Assembly (NCBI RefSeq): GCF_001866655.1
Contig: NZ_MLYR01000117.1
Span: forward strand, 1-39,522
Length of the DNA: 39,522 bases
Source of the DNA: Bacillus sp. MUM 116
GTDB lineage: Bacteria; Bacillota; Bacilli; Bacillales; Cytobacillaceae
Direction: 5' to 3'
Positions 17,310 through 26,492 of the stretch are shown here, piece after piece. Below the pieces are notes generated by a model. That model did not search any database, was not told the DNA's origin, and worked only from the letters and a program-made list of their open reading frames with translations. The translations under genes and the position numbers were made by a program. Position 1 is the first letter of the stretch; each line of letters opens with the position of its first letter.

Positions 17310-18467
17310 TCATTGTTCTATTGCCATCTTAATACAATGGATCGTTCTTGTTTGGTCCTCTACCGTCATATTTGTCCCAGAAGGTAAACAAATACCGTTT
17401 CTAAATAAGTCTTCTGAAACATTTTCCCTTTCACTATGTGGATAATAGGAAATCCCATGAAAAATAGGCTGAAGATGAAGCGGTTTCCAAACTGGTCTAG
17501 CTTCAATATTCTCTTCCGATAAAGCATTTAATAACTTTTTTACCGAAACACCTGCTTCTTTTTCATCTATGGTTAGTGTAGTTAACCAGCGATTGGAACG
17601 AGTTTCTTCTAATTCAGGCATGAAGAATAACCCAGACAAATGGGTAAGCTCTTTAGTATATCTTTCAAAAATATCTCGCTTAGCATTTACCCTATCTTCT
17701 AATACCTCTAATTGCCCTCTCCCAATCCCCGCTAATATATTGCTCATGCGATAATTGTAACCAAGTTTACTATGTTGGTAGTGCGGTGCCGGATCCCTTG
17801 CTTGAGTTGCCAAAAAGCGAGCTTTTTGTATTGCTTCATGATCATTGGAAATAAGCATCCCGCCGCCAGATGTTGTGATGATTTTATTGCCATTAAATGA
17901 ATAAATCCCAAACCTTCCAAAAGTTCCGCTTGGTTTCCCTTTATAGCTTGAACCTAGGGATTCGGCAGCATCTTCAATAATAGGAACCTCATAATAGTTG
18001 CAAATGGATACGATTTCATCCATTTTGGCACTTTGGCCATATAAGTTCACTACAATAACCGCTTTGGGTAGTGTTCCTTCCCCTGAAGCATCCAGCAATG
18101 CTTTTTCAAGAGCTCGTGGGGACATATTCCACGTTTCTGGTTCGGAATCAATGAAAACCGGTTCTGCACCTTGATAAATAATCGGGTTCGCACTTGCAAT
18201 AAAAGTAAGGCTTGAGCAAAAAACTTTATCGCCCTTTTTTACATCCAATAAAGAAAGAGCCAAATGAATCGCAGCGGTTCCTGAACTAACGGCAACAGCT
18301 TCATTGGCTCCTACATAATCGGCTATTTCTTTTTCAAAAGCATCAACATTTGGTCCTAATGGCGCAATCCAGTTTGTTTCAAAAGCTTCATGAATATACT
18401 TTTGCTCCTTTCCGCTCATGTGCGGAGCAGCAAGATAGATCCTCTTTTTATAGGTTGTATTTAACAA
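17310..18467 (-). CDS. epsN: EpsN-like PLP aminotransferase (DegT/DnrJ/EryC1 family)
   Basis: 385 residues, the usual length. SSGTAAIHLAL (61-71) binds PLP phosphate, EDAAES (165-170) holds the ring aspartate and K195 in SFNGNKIITTSGGG is the Schiff-base lysine. It would aminate the 4-keto group of UDP-2-acetamido-2,6-dideoxy-hexos-4-ulose made by the EpsC-like dehydratase, giving the UDP-4-amino sugar of the bacillosamine pathway, as known for EpsN and PglE. TTG start directly after the epsM stop (TAA TTG), with GAAGGTGA as ribosome binding site. The epsL-epsM-epsN order matches Bacillus subtilis. Confidence 0.93.
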   Translation of the reverse strand: MLNTTYKKRIYLAAPHMSGKEQKYIHEAFETNWIAPLGPNVDAFEKEIADYVGANEAVAVSSGTAAIHLALSLLDVKKGDKVFCSSLTFIASANPIIYQGAEPVFIDSEPETWNMSPRALEKALLDASGEGTLPKAVIVVNLYGQSAKMDEIVSICNYYEVPIIEDAAESLGSSYKGKPSGTFGRFGIYSFNGNKIITTSGGGMLISNDHEAIQKARFLATQARDPAPHYQHSKLGYNYRMSNILAGIGRGQLEVLEDRVNAKRDIFERYTKELTHLSGLFFMPELEETRSNRWLTTLTIDEKEAGVSVKKLLNALSEENIEARPVWKPLHLQPIFHGISYYPHSERENVSEDLFRNGICLPSGTNMTVEDQTRTIHCIKMAIEQ

Positions 18468-19115
18468 TTAATTCACCTTCAGACTTAAATTATGGTTTAC
18501 TACTTTAGCCGGAATCCCTACCGCAGTACAATTAGAAGGTATATCTTGAATGACCGTTGCCCCTGCACCAATGGAAGCCCACTCTCCAACTCTTATATTT
18601 GGAATAATGGTTGCCCCCGCTCCGATAAAGGTTCCTACTTCAACATTGACAGCACCTGTTAATGTCACCCCTGGGCACACATGAGAAAAGTTACCAATAA
18701 CACAGTCATGTTCAATGACAGCACCTGTATTGATAATGGAATGATCACCGATTTCAACATCGGTGTTTATGACTGAGCCAGGCATAATAACTGTGCCGTT
18801 ACCAATCTTGGAACAATGGCTAATTATAGAAGATTTATGAATAATCGTTACATAATACTCATTGGGAAGATTTAGTTTTTCTACAATTAATTTTCTTGTT
18901 TTATTATTTCCTATCGCGATGATAAATTTAATATTCGGATCATATTTCAATAGCTTATTTACTGATGAAATTGGCCCGCAAAAGATATTGTCGATTAATC
19001 TGACATTTTCATATTTATCATCCAAATAGGCGACAATCTGATAATCTTCATTTGAATGGATCATTTCGGATATTACTTTACTATGCCCGCCTCTGCCAAT
19101 CACAGCGATCTTCAT
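18468..19115 (-). CDS. epsM: EpsM-like sugar O/N-acetyltransferase (PglD family)
   Basis: 215 residues: an N-terminal Rossmann-like UDP-sugar domain (MKIAVIGRGGHSKVI), then a left-handed beta-helix of hexapeptide repeats from about 95 to 200 (IGNGTVIMPGS, IGDHSIINTGAVIEHDCVIG). The EHD at 135-137 holds the expected catalytic histidine. It would acetylate the amino sugar made by EpsN to give UDP-N,N'-diacetylbacillosamine. The ATG overlaps the epsL stop (ATGA), so translation is coupled and the three enzymes are made together. Confidence 0.93.
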   Translation of the reverse strand: MKIAVIGRGGHSKVISEMIHSNEDYQIVAYLDDKYENVRLIDNIFCGPISSVNKLLKYDPNIKFIIAIGNNKTRKLIVEKLNLPNEYYVTIIHKSSIISHCSKIGNGTVIMPGSVINTDVEIGDHSIINTGAVIEHDCVIGNFSHVCPGVTLTGAVNVEVGTFIGAGATIIPNIRVGEWASIGAGATVIQDIPSNCTAVGIPAKVVNHNLSLKVN

Positions 19116-19726
19116 CCGTGCTCTCCTTTCATTGTTGATTTAGAGCCGGTGAAACTTTCCGTTGTCGCATTTCCGGGTTGGCTTATCCCTTCAGACTTCA
19201 AAACTTTGAAAATTGTTAAAAACAGTATTTTCATATCCAGCAAAAATGATTGGTTGGTAACGTACCAAACATCCAGTTGAAACTTTTCTTCCCACGAAAT
19301 GGCATTGCGGCCATTTATCTGTGCCCATCCAGTAATACCGGGCCTGACATTATGTCGCTTTGCTTGTTCTGTTGTATAAAGCGGAAGATACTCCATCAAA
19401 AGCGGCCGTGGACCTACTAAACTTAAATCCCCTTTCATTACGTTGAATAACTGAGGATATTCGTCCAAACTGTATTTTCTAAGGAAATTTCCAAAAGGAA
19501 TTAATCTTATATCGTCCGGCATTAATCGCCCTTTCGCATTTTTTTCTTCTGTCATGGTTCGTAGTTTATAAAGGTAAAAGGGTTTTCCATATAGCCCCGG
19601 ACGTTGCTGTTTAAAGATGATTGGTGACCCTAACTTGATCCTTACCAATAAAGCTAAAATAAGAAAAAAGGGGAAAAAGATAAAAAATAGGAAAAATGAA
19701 ACCGTAAAATCAAACAATCGCTTCAT
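19112..19726 (-). CDS. epsL: EpsL-like phosphoglycosyl transferase (initiating enzyme)
   Basis: 204 residues: one N-terminal membrane re-entrant helix (10-30), RPGLYGKPFYLYKLRTM (42-58), the catalytic dyad D88-E89 in SLDEYPQLFNV, and the GDLSLVGPRP block (99-108). This is the monotopic PglC/WcaJ family, which transfers phospho-sugar from a UDP-sugar to undecaprenyl phosphate and so starts the repeat unit. Together with EpsC, EpsN and EpsM it suggests that diacetylbacillosamine is the first sugar. ATG start with GGGGG ten bases upstream. Confidence 0.94.
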   Translation of the reverse strand: MKRLFDFTVSFFLFFIFFPFFLILALLVRIKLGSPIIFKQQRPGLYGKPFYLYKLRTMTEEKNAKGRLMPDDIRLIPFGNFLRKYSLDEYPQLFNVMKGDLSLVGPRPLLMEYLPLYTTEQAKRHNVRPGITGWAQINGRNAISWEEKFQLDVWYVTNQSFLLDMKILFLTIFKVLKSEGISQPGNATTESFTGSKSTMKGEHG

Positions 19727-19747
19727 TACTGGCTTTCCCCCAAAACA

Positions 19748-19891
19748 TTATTTTCTCTCCGATAATACTTGTTGTTTTATTTCTTCAATAAAATCAGTTA
19801 TGTTGATGTTTTTTGAATCCTGCCCTTTTTGATAAATCAAGGTTAGGATTTCTGCAAATTTCTGTTGTGTAAGTGATTGCGATAATGACAT
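19748..19891 (-). CDS. Small helical protein (47 residues) between galE and epsL
   Basis: Found by hand. GGAGAGG lies eight bases before an ATG at 19891, and the frame runs 47 codons to TAA 19748-19750. The start reads MSLSQSLTQQKFAEIL and the rest is mostly helix-forming (NITDFIEEIKQQVLSE). There is no membrane segment or cysteine. The position, fixed spacing and strong ribosome binding site support a real gene. I do not recognise it. A SinI-like antirepressor is a tempting idea, but the SinI pattern (W-x2-L ... EIR-x-FL) is not visible. Confidence 0.65.
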   Translation of the reverse strand: MSLSQSLTQQKFAEILTLIYQKGQDSKNINITDFIEEIKQQVLSERK

Positions 19892-19910
19892 TCTTCAACC
19901 TCTCCTAAAG

Positions 19911-20987
19911 CTACTTAACTCCTAATAAAAAATCCCCACTCATCGATTTGTGGAGGTTTTCTGTTTGTGCTATTTCATTTTCATAACCATTTTGATTGTT
20001 TTCCTGCCATCGCCAGGAATCTGCACACATTTCTTCAATCCCTTTTTCCGCTTCCCATTCAAGCACTATTTTTGCTTTTAACGGATCTGCAAAACAAACG
20101 GCTGCATCACCTGGTCTTGGCTCCACAATTTTATATGGAACTCTTTTCTTTGATGCTTTTTCAAAAGCACTCACCATTTCTAACACACTATACCCGTTTC
20201 CAGTACCAAGATTAAAGGCTTCAATTCCAGCGGTTTTTGAAACTCTTTCCAATGCTTTTAAATGTCCTTTAGCCAAATCAACTACATGGATATAATCTCG
20301 GACACCAGTTCCATCGTTTGTTGGATATTGATTACCAAAAACATTTAATTCTTTTAGTTTTCCAACAGCTACTTGTGTAATATACGGCATCAAATTATTG
20401 GGAATTCCATTAGGATCCTCCCCAATTCGGCCGCTTTGATGGGCACCAATCGGGTTGAAATATCTTAATAACGCAATACTCCATTCAGGATCAGAAATAA
20501 ATAAATCTTGAAGAATATCTTCAATCATTAGTTTTGTACGGCCATACGGATTCAATGCACCAAGAGGAAAATCCTCGGAAATTGGAAACCGTTCAGGCAT
20601 TCCATAAACAGTTGCTGACGAACTAAAAACCAAATTCTTAACATGATGATTTTTCATTGTATTGCAAAGCACAAGGGTACTTGTAATATTATTATGATAG
20701 TATTTAAGCGGAACATTTACTGATTCCCCCACCGATTTAAGACCGGCAAAGTGAATGACCGCTTCAATATTATTCTCCCTAAATATTTTATCTACCTTTT
20801 TTTCATCAAGAAGATTAACGTTATAAAATTTAAAATACTTCCCAGTAATATCGCTTATCCGTTTTAACGATTCTGGTTTGCTATTAATGAAATTATCTAA
20901 AACAATAATTTCATAACCAGCGTTCAATAATTCTACGCATGTATGGCTGCCAATGTAGCCTGCTCCACCGGTAACAAGAATAGCCAC
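19911..20987 (-). CDS. galE: UDP-glucose 4-epimerase
   Basis: 358 residues of the SDR-extended family. The NAD-binding ILVTGGAGYIGSHTCVEL opens the protein, SSSATVYG near 123-130 and NPYGRTK near 146-152 hold the catalytic Ser and Y-x3-K, and NLGTGNGYSVLEM marks the C-terminal substrate region. It interconverts UDP-Glc and UDP-Gal (possibly UDP-GlcNAc and UDP-GalNAc), feeding the glycosyltransferases of this operon. The start is GTG with GGGAGG seven bases upstream. The last 25 or so residues (after ENNQNGYENE) extend past the usual end of GalE and look unrelated to the fold. Confidence 0.95.
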   Translation of the reverse strand: MAILVTGGAGYIGSHTCVELLNAGYEIIVLDNFINSKPESLKRISDITGKYFKFYNVNLLDEKKVDKIFRENNIEAVIHFAGLKSVGESVNVPLKYYHNNITSTLVLCNTMKNHHVKNLVFSSSATVYGMPERFPISEDFPLGALNPYGRTKLMIEDILQDLFISDPEWSIALLRYFNPIGAHQSGRIGEDPNGIPNNLMPYITQVAVGKLKELNVFGNQYPTNDGTGVRDYIHVVDLAKGHLKALERVSKTAGIEAFNLGTGNGYSVLEMVSAFEKASKKRVPYKIVEPRPGDAAVCFADPLKAKIVLEWEAEKGIEEMCADSWRWQENNQNGYENEIAQTENLHKSMSGDFLLGVK

Positions 20988-21003
20988 AGGAATACCTCCC
21001 TAT

Positions 21004-22203
21004 TTATGATTCAATTAACGCATACAATTTTTCAACCTCGTTTTCGTTTCCATAATCCATGGATAGCGTATTTGAGATCAGGTTATTTTTTAGTTGTTCA
21101 TCATCCAGCAATCTTTTAATTCCATTTACAATTCCAGGTACATCCTGTGTTGTGATTAAAGCATCAAAGCCGTCCTTCGCTTGGCTTTTAGCGGTTGGAA
21201 AGTTTGTAATCACAACAGGCTTTCCTAATATTTGCGCTTCTCTGATTGTCACTGCTTTCCCTTCATACCTTGAAGGTTGAACATAAATATCACAGGCTTT
21301 CATATAAGGATATGGATTCGTTTTTTTACCTAATAAGTGAAAACGCTCTGACATGTCTAATTGTTTAATAAGGTCTTTAAGTTCATTCTCTAAATGACCA
21401 TAACCAACCACATACCATTCGAGATCATAACCTTCTTTCACCAATTCCTTACATGCTTTGATTGCATGATCTAAGCCTTTCGCATGGGAAAGCCTGCCGA
21501 CTGTTAACAAGATTGTTTTTCCATTTGTCTTTTTCATTTCTTCCGGTACTTGTTCATTTGCTTGCTTCCTGACGAGTGCTGGTGAAAGAATGTTTTCGAT
21601 TACAGCTGTCTTCTGTCTTAGCTCAGGAAAAATGTTTAAAAATGTATTTGAACATTCACTAGAAACCGCAACGATTTGGTCAAGCTTATTCCACATCCTG
21701 GATTCCAACTTATTATTTAAACTTATATTAGAGTAGTCGGTATGAATCCAGCCAATTTTCTTTTTGGCTTTTACCTTTTCGCCGATAAAATGATGTGGCC
21801 ATAGGAATCCTATGGCCACATCATACTCTTTATTTAATTTTGGCAGGAATCGATTGGATATGTCCCAACCATATTGAATAACAAGATAACCAGGCTCATC
21901 AAAATTTTTAATCTTCCCATAAATGGAACCAATAAATTTTGCGATTGTTCTTGAAATGGCAATTTGATAATGTCCTTGTTTTGCAATCTGACCAATTGGC
22001 ATTCTAAAGGTTGTATAGGCTGACATTTCCGGAAGAAGATTGGGGCCGGGCGGCAAAAATGAAAGGAATTCCCCCTCATGCTTAAATAACATTAAATCCA
22101 CATCATATTTGCTGTAATCAATATGACTTAATAGGCCGATAAGACTTCTTTCCACACCGCCAATGGCTAAATCAAAAGATGAAATTAATATTTTTTTCTT
22201 CAT
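21004..22203 (-). CDS. Family-4 glycosyltransferase
   Basis: 399 residues, GT-B fold. LISSFDLAIGGVERSLIGLL opens the acceptor domain, LTVGRLSHAKGLD the donor domain, and SRYEGKAVTIREAQILGKP is the E-x7-E segment. It belongs to the same subgroup as the GT4 genes at 12304, 11086 and 9846 (shared GG-E-SL start and NPYPYMK..DIYVQPS block), although it lies in the conserved upstream half of the operon. ATG start, weak GGCGAGGG site. Confidence 0.9.
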   Translation of the reverse strand: MKKKILISSFDLAIGGVERSLIGLLSHIDYSKYDVDLMLFKHEGEFLSFLPPGPNLLPEMSAYTTFRMPIGQIAKQGHYQIAISRTIAKFIGSIYGKIKNFDEPGYLVIQYGWDISNRFLPKLNKEYDVAIGFLWPHHFIGEKVKAKKKIGWIHTDYSNISLNNKLESRMWNKLDQIVAVSSECSNTFLNIFPELRQKTAVIENILSPALVRKQANEQVPEEMKKTNGKTILLTVGRLSHAKGLDHAIKACKELVKEGYDLEWYVVGYGHLENELKDLIKQLDMSERFHLLGKKTNPYPYMKACDIYVQPSRYEGKAVTIREAQILGKPVVITNFPTAKSQAKDGFDALITTQDVPGIVNGIKRLLDDEQLKNNLISNTLSMDYGNENEVEKLYALIES

Positions 22204-22236
22204 TATGTAATCCCTCGCCTAAATTAAATCATTGAA

Positions 22237-23370
22237 TCAACTAGCACCATATAAATCTACCCACTCATTAACGTTACTTTTAATGTTATAGCCCTTCTCA
22301 GATATCGTTTCTTCGATAAGTTCACTATTAGGTCTTTCTTTATTAATTGATTCCTTTACCTTCTGGCACCAAATATTAAGACTTTCTTTGAGGTCAACAA
22401 AAGTCGTTAAGCCTAATCCCATATCTGTCATTTTAGGTACAGCCGCGGATAATACACAAGGAGCACCGGCAGATTGGGCCTCCAAAACAACAATCCCAAA
22501 TCCTTCAAATTTCGAGGGAAAAAGAAAAACATCAAAAGCTTTCATAAGCCTTGGAATATCGGTTCGGACCCCAAGAAATTTAACATGATCAATTATCCCT
22601 AGCATTTCCGCTTCAGTTTCTATTTGCTCTTTTAATGGACCATCACCAATTAGCAATGCGTAATATCGTTCGTCTTCTTCCAGTAATTTTATTAATAGGT
22701 TTAATATAAAAATTTGGTTCTTTGAATCTGAAAACCTTCCAACATGCCCTAAGATTTTTGCATCCTCCGGGAGTTCCAATTCTCGAATGACTCTATTTCT
22801 TGTATCTGCTTCTATTTTAGTAAACTCACTAATATCAATTCCATTTTTAAAAATTCTAACTTTCCCACTATCGACCAGCTTTTTACCAAATAAAAACTGT
22901 GCTGCTTCTTTACTGCAGCTACAATAGTTCGTTGCTGAAAACTGAATGATTTTTTGCAGAACCTTTAATGACATCTTCTGTCTAAACTGAGCTCCATTCG
23001 GCCAATTGTTGCTGTGAGAATGACAAATTCGCTTTTTTACCCCAGATATTTTCGCCGCTAATGCCGGGAACCCGCTTTGATAGTCTGTATGGGAATGAAT
23101 GGCAATATAATGGTTGGATTTCATAATCTTCATTAGCTTTTTTATATAGTTAAAAGGACCAAGCTGGCCTAAACTTGGTATTTTAAAGATTTTCCCGCCT
23201 AATTTTATGATTTCCTCTTCAAAATCATTTTTTTTATTTGAATGAACAACAAAGTCAAATTGTATTTTTGTCCGATCCAAATTGCGATAAATATTCATGA
23301 TTAATGTTTCTGCCCCGCCAAGGTCCATTGCACTGACAATATGTAAAATCCTTTTGGGTGCTTGTTTCAA
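22237..23370 (-). CDS. EpsF-like family-4 glycosyltransferase
   Basis: 377 residues. ILHIVSAMDLGGAETLIMNIYRN at the N-terminus is the EpsF/WcaL-type opening; LGHVGRFSDSKNQ and SKFEGFGIVVLEAQSAGAP mark the donor domain. I prefer the TTG at 23370, nine bases after GGAGG; the GTG at 23379 touches that site directly and has no spacing. The gene begins at the epsG stop codon, so expression is coupled. It has a near relative at 25392-26492 (same start pattern and SHSH motif), pointing to duplication. It would add a sugar to the lipid-linked repeat. Confidence 0.9.
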   Translation of the reverse strand: MKQAPKRILHIVSAMDLGGAETLIMNIYRNLDRTKIQFDFVVHSNKKNDFEEEIIKLGGKIFKIPSLGQLGPFNYIKKLMKIMKSNHYIAIHSHTDYQSGFPALAAKISGVKKRICHSHSNNWPNGAQFRQKMSLKVLQKIIQFSATNYCSCSKEAAQFLFGKKLVDSGKVRIFKNGIDISEFTKIEADTRNRVIRELELPEDAKILGHVGRFSDSKNQIFILNLLIKLLEEDERYYALLIGDGPLKEQIETEAEMLGIIDHVKFLGVRTDIPRLMKAFDVFLFPSKFEGFGIVVLEAQSAGAPCVLSAAVPKMTDMGLGLTTFVDLKESLNIWCQKVKESINKERPNSELIEETISEKGYNIKSNVNEWVDLYGAS

Positions 23371-23375
23371 CCTGC

Positions 23376-24455
23376 TCACCCTCCAAGCTGTATATAATTA
23401 CTTAAATAATTAATATTTAAAGATATTACACTTTCGTAATAATAATATAAAAGGTAACAAACCAATAGAAAATAATAGAAAAATCTTTGATCCTTTTCAT
23501 GAATTAATTTAATAATCCAGGAAATAAGGATCAGCTGGTACAAATTAAAGTAAATCGAGAATCTCGCAAATATCCAGTTTTGGGTTGACACAATCATAAA
23601 TACAAACCCTATAACTGCCATATTGACGATATAATCACTTTCGGGAAATATTTTCCTTAGTTTTTCTCTTCCAAAGTAAGCAATGACAAGCGGTGCTCCA
23701 AATACGGCAACCCTCATCGTACTGGCTCCGCCTTCGTTAAAACTTTTGTAATGCCCAAACTCTGTATCTTTAATAGCCGAAAATAAAACTTCTGAAAATT
23801 TATCAAACCCGATAACGATTAACACAGCTAAGCCCAATAGAATAACAGTGGCTTTTGACCAGGCTTTAAATCTTACCATAAAGTAAATTGGGATTAGTAC
23901 TAATGCACTTTCATGAAAGGCTGATGCAAACAGTACGATTAAAATGTATTTGAGCCAATTACCGTTAATTAGGTATTTTGTACCAATAAAGATGATTGCC
24001 GCTGCCAGGCATTGCCTCATTCCATTCATGGAAACTAGATATAAACCACCTGTGATGTAGACATAGGTACTAAGTTCAAACATCCTTGAGTATTTGTATA
24101 GTACACCTACAATTAAAAGGTTAGTGATTACAGCAGTTGTAAAAATTAATATCTGTGGATCATTTGAGTAGTTTTTTAGAATCATTTGAAGAATTCCAAA
24201 TCCTATATCTTTTTGCGATTGAATAAACTCCCAGGTAAAGTTATTCGTTTCATAAGAGTGTTTATAAAAAAAAGTATCTCCAATATTCGATCTAAGCCCT
24301 GAAATAAGAGCCAAAGTTACCATGACTCCAAGAACTAAAACTTTATTTGGTTTGATTGGAGCAACTGAATATGTTTGATTTGCTGGAACAGCAAAATATC
24401 TAGAAAAAAAGGATAAAATAAAAACTATGGCTAAATTAATCCATAGAATTGTCAT
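23376..24455 (-). CDS. epsG: EpsG-like polysaccharide polymerase (Wzy)
   Basis: 359 residues with about ten to eleven membrane helices. It shows the EpsG-family layout: N-terminal helix, SGLRSNIGDTFFYKHSYE near 58-75, ISGGLYL/GMRQCLAAAIIFIG near 140-160 and FHESALVLIP near 180-190. In this family the conserved R, D/Y and H-E residues mark the polymerase that joins repeat units outside the membrane. The position between glycosyltransferases matches epsG in Bacillus subtilis. ATG start. Confidence 0.9.
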   Translation of the reverse strand: MTILWINLAIVFILSFFSRYFAVPANQTYSVAPIKPNKVLVLGVMVTLALISGLRSNIGDTFFYKHSYETNNFTWEFIQSQKDIGFGILQMILKNYSNDPQILIFTTAVITNLLIVGVLYKYSRMFELSTYVYITGGLYLVSMNGMRQCLAAAIIFIGTKYLINGNWLKYILIVLFASAFHESALVLIPIYFMVRFKAWSKATVILLGLAVLIVIGFDKFSEVLFSAIKDTEFGHYKSFNEGGASTMRVAVFGAPLVIAYFGREKLRKIFPESDYIVNMAVIGFVFMIVSTQNWIFARFSIYFNLYQLILISWIIKLIHEKDQRFFYYFLLVCYLLYYYYESVISLNINYLSNYIQLGG

Positions 24456-24491
24456 AATTAAATTCCTTTCAAAATGTCATTTTTCATTTGG

Positions 24492-25385
24492 CTATTGGTA
24501 TGAAGCAGTCCTTGTTTTCGTTTTTATATAAAAATAAAATAAAAGCCCAAAGGGAATAGCCATAAAAGTAAGTCCTTTGGCAGGAGTCTCATTTATGAAA
24601 TTCCAGTTTTTTATCATTAAGCTACTTGATACAAAGTGAATTGCCTGCCTAAATTTAAATGTTGAACTTGTAAACGGTAATTTCATTAATTCTTTACGGT
24701 AGAAGGCAAAACCTCTGGGATTTTTTCGATACTGGTTAAACATATTAAGTGACGAACCATCAGGCAGATATTCTACACAGCAAAGAACCTCATTAATTAA
24801 GAGCATTTCATACTGTTTATCCAGCATGTAATATTTATAGGCCAGACCTACATATTTCTCATTCTTAAAAATCGGATAGGGATATTTCTTTGTTAACTCT
24901 GTTCGATAAACAAGTTTTTTATCGCCGCTAACTCCATGTTTATAATAAAGATCAAACAATGTTGAAGTCTTTATGTTACTTGGTAATTTTGTTCCTATAA
25001 TTCTTTTATCAGGCGAAGCATCCAGGCCAATAATTCCACTTACTTTATCGTTTCCGTTCTTTTCCCAAAAACATTTTATTTTTTCAATTGCATGTTCAGG
25101 CATATAATCATCAGAATCAATACATACATTTAATTCCGTATTCATCATTTCATAGGCAGTATTATGTGCTCCATGCATGCCTTGGTTTTCCTGCCAATGA
25201 TATCTGATCTCAATTTTATTCTCTTTTATCCAGTTGCTAACTAATTCCTTTGTGTTATCCGTTGATCCATCATCAATAATTAACCAAATAAAATCCTTAC
25301 TTGTTTGACGAATAAGGCTTTCATAACATTTATGCAGGCAGTATGCCCGATTATACGTCGGAGTAAAAACCGTTATTAATTTCAA
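24492..25385 (-). CDS. Family-2 glycosyltransferase
   Basis: 297 residues of GT-A type: TVFTPTYNRAYCLHKCYESL, IDDGSTDNTKELV, and CIDSDDYMPEHAIEKI with the DXD metal site; then a C-terminal acceptor domain with hydrophobic stretches near residues 270-285 that may sit on the membrane. It occupies the epsE position but is not like EpsE of Bacillus subtilis, so I do not infer the flagellar clutch role. TTG start with GGGGTGAG upstream. Confidence 0.9.
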   Translation of the reverse strand: MKLITVFTPTYNRAYCLHKCYESLIRQTSKDFIWLIIDDGSTDNTKELVSNWIKENKIEIRYHWQENQGMHGAHNTAYEMMNTELNVCIDSDDYMPEHAIEKIKCFWEKNGNDKVSGIIGLDASPDKRIIGTKLPSNIKTSTLFDLYYKHGVSGDKKLVYRTELTKKYPYPIFKNEKYVGLAYKYYMLDKQYEMLLINEVLCCVEYLPDGSSLNMFNQYRKNPRGFAFYRKELMKLPFTSSTFKFRQAIHFVSSSLMIKNWNFINETPAKGLTFMAIPFGLLFYFYIKTKTRTASYQ

Positions 25386-25391
25386 ATATGC

Positions 25392-26492
25392 TCACCCCGA
25401 TATTTTCAAATAAAATTTTTCTATATTAACTGCTGTATCCTTTATTTCATAACCATTTTTGACTATGGTATTTATGGAATTATTTCTATTTACTCTCTTA
25501 TTCTTGATTTTCTGCACCCATATGCTTTCATCATTTATCGGGAGGAATTCTACTAAATTACTTCCCATATCCACCTCGTGGGAAATATTTTCGGAAATGA
25601 GACACTTCAATCCGGCTGCTTGCGCCTCAATTAAGGAAACAGGTAACCCTTCATGTAAAGATGGAAAAATAAATAGATCAAAAGCTTGCAGGAGCCGGTG
25701 AATATCATTTCGGATTCCCAAAAATTTCACATAATTCTCAAGTTTTAACTCTTCAACTTGCGTTTGAATATTCAAGCGTAATGGGCCGTCTCCAATTAAT
25801 ATTAAAACTGAGTCTGGATTTATTTTGTGATACTTTTCAAATAGATTAATGAGAAATGCATGATTTTTTTGATGATTAAATCTGCCGACGTGCCCTATAA
25901 CTAATTGATTATTATTGATATTCAAATCCTTCCTAACCTCTTCTCTAGTTACCTGTGAAAAGGAGAATTTTTCACATTCAATGCCATTTTTAATGATTTG
26001 AATGGGATTTGTATTATTTTTAAATAACCATTCTGCGGCAATTTTCGAGCATGCAAATAAATTTGTCGCGTTGGGAAGGATCCATTTTCCTGCATACCAT
26101 TTATAAATTTTTGCAGCTATACCACCTTCACTACTTGTATTATGACTATGCGAAATACGGATAGGTATACCAACCAAATTTGCTTCTCGAAGGACTAAAC
26201 CACTCATCTTATCCATATGTGAATGAACAATTTTATAATGGTTATTTTCAATGAAAAACTTTTTTAGTTCTTTTATATATCCAAAATGACCTACCTCAGA
26301 AATGTATGGGATTCGATGTATTTTTCCACCCAATTTTTCTATTTCAGCATCAAATACACCCTCTTTACATGTTAAGAAGTCAAACTGAACTTTTTGTCGG
26401 TCAATATTGCGATACAAATTCATGATTAACGTTTCTGCACCGCCTCTGTTCATATTGACTACCACATGTAAGACCCTTAATGGACTGCCCAC
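25392..26492 (-). CDS. EpsF-like family-4 glycosyltransferase
   Basis: 366 residues: VLHVVVNMNRGGAETLIMNLYRN, SHSHNTSS, IGHVGRFNHQKNHAF and PSLHEGLPVSLIEAQAAGL (E-x7-E region). The GTG start at 26492 has GGAGG seven bases upstream and overlaps the previous gene by 16 bases. It is a paralogue of 22237-23370. It probably adds one sugar of the repeat unit using a UDP-sugar. Confidence 0.9.
   Translation of the reverse strand: MGSPLRVLHVVVNMNRGGAETLIMNLYRNIDRQKVQFDFLTCKEGVFDAEIEKLGGKIHRIPYISEVGHFGYIKELKKFFIENNHYKIVHSHMDKMSGLVLREANLVGIPIRISHSHNTSSEGGIAAKIYKWYAGKWILPNATNLFACSKIAAEWLFKNNTNPIQIIKNGIECEKFSFSQVTREEVRKDLNINNNQLVIGHVGRFNHQKNHAFLINLFEKYHKINPDSVLILIGDGPLRLNIQTQVEELKLENYVKFLGIRNDIHRLLQAFDLFIFPSLHEGLPVSLIEAQAAGLKCLISENISHEVDMGSNLVEFLPINDESIWVQKIKNKRVNRNNSINTIVKNGYEIKDTAVNIEKFYLKISG

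Noticed and set aside
24492..25385. EpsE-type flagellar clutch
   Set aside because: Position suggests epsE, but the sequence is a different GT2 subgroup, so only transferase activity is claimed.
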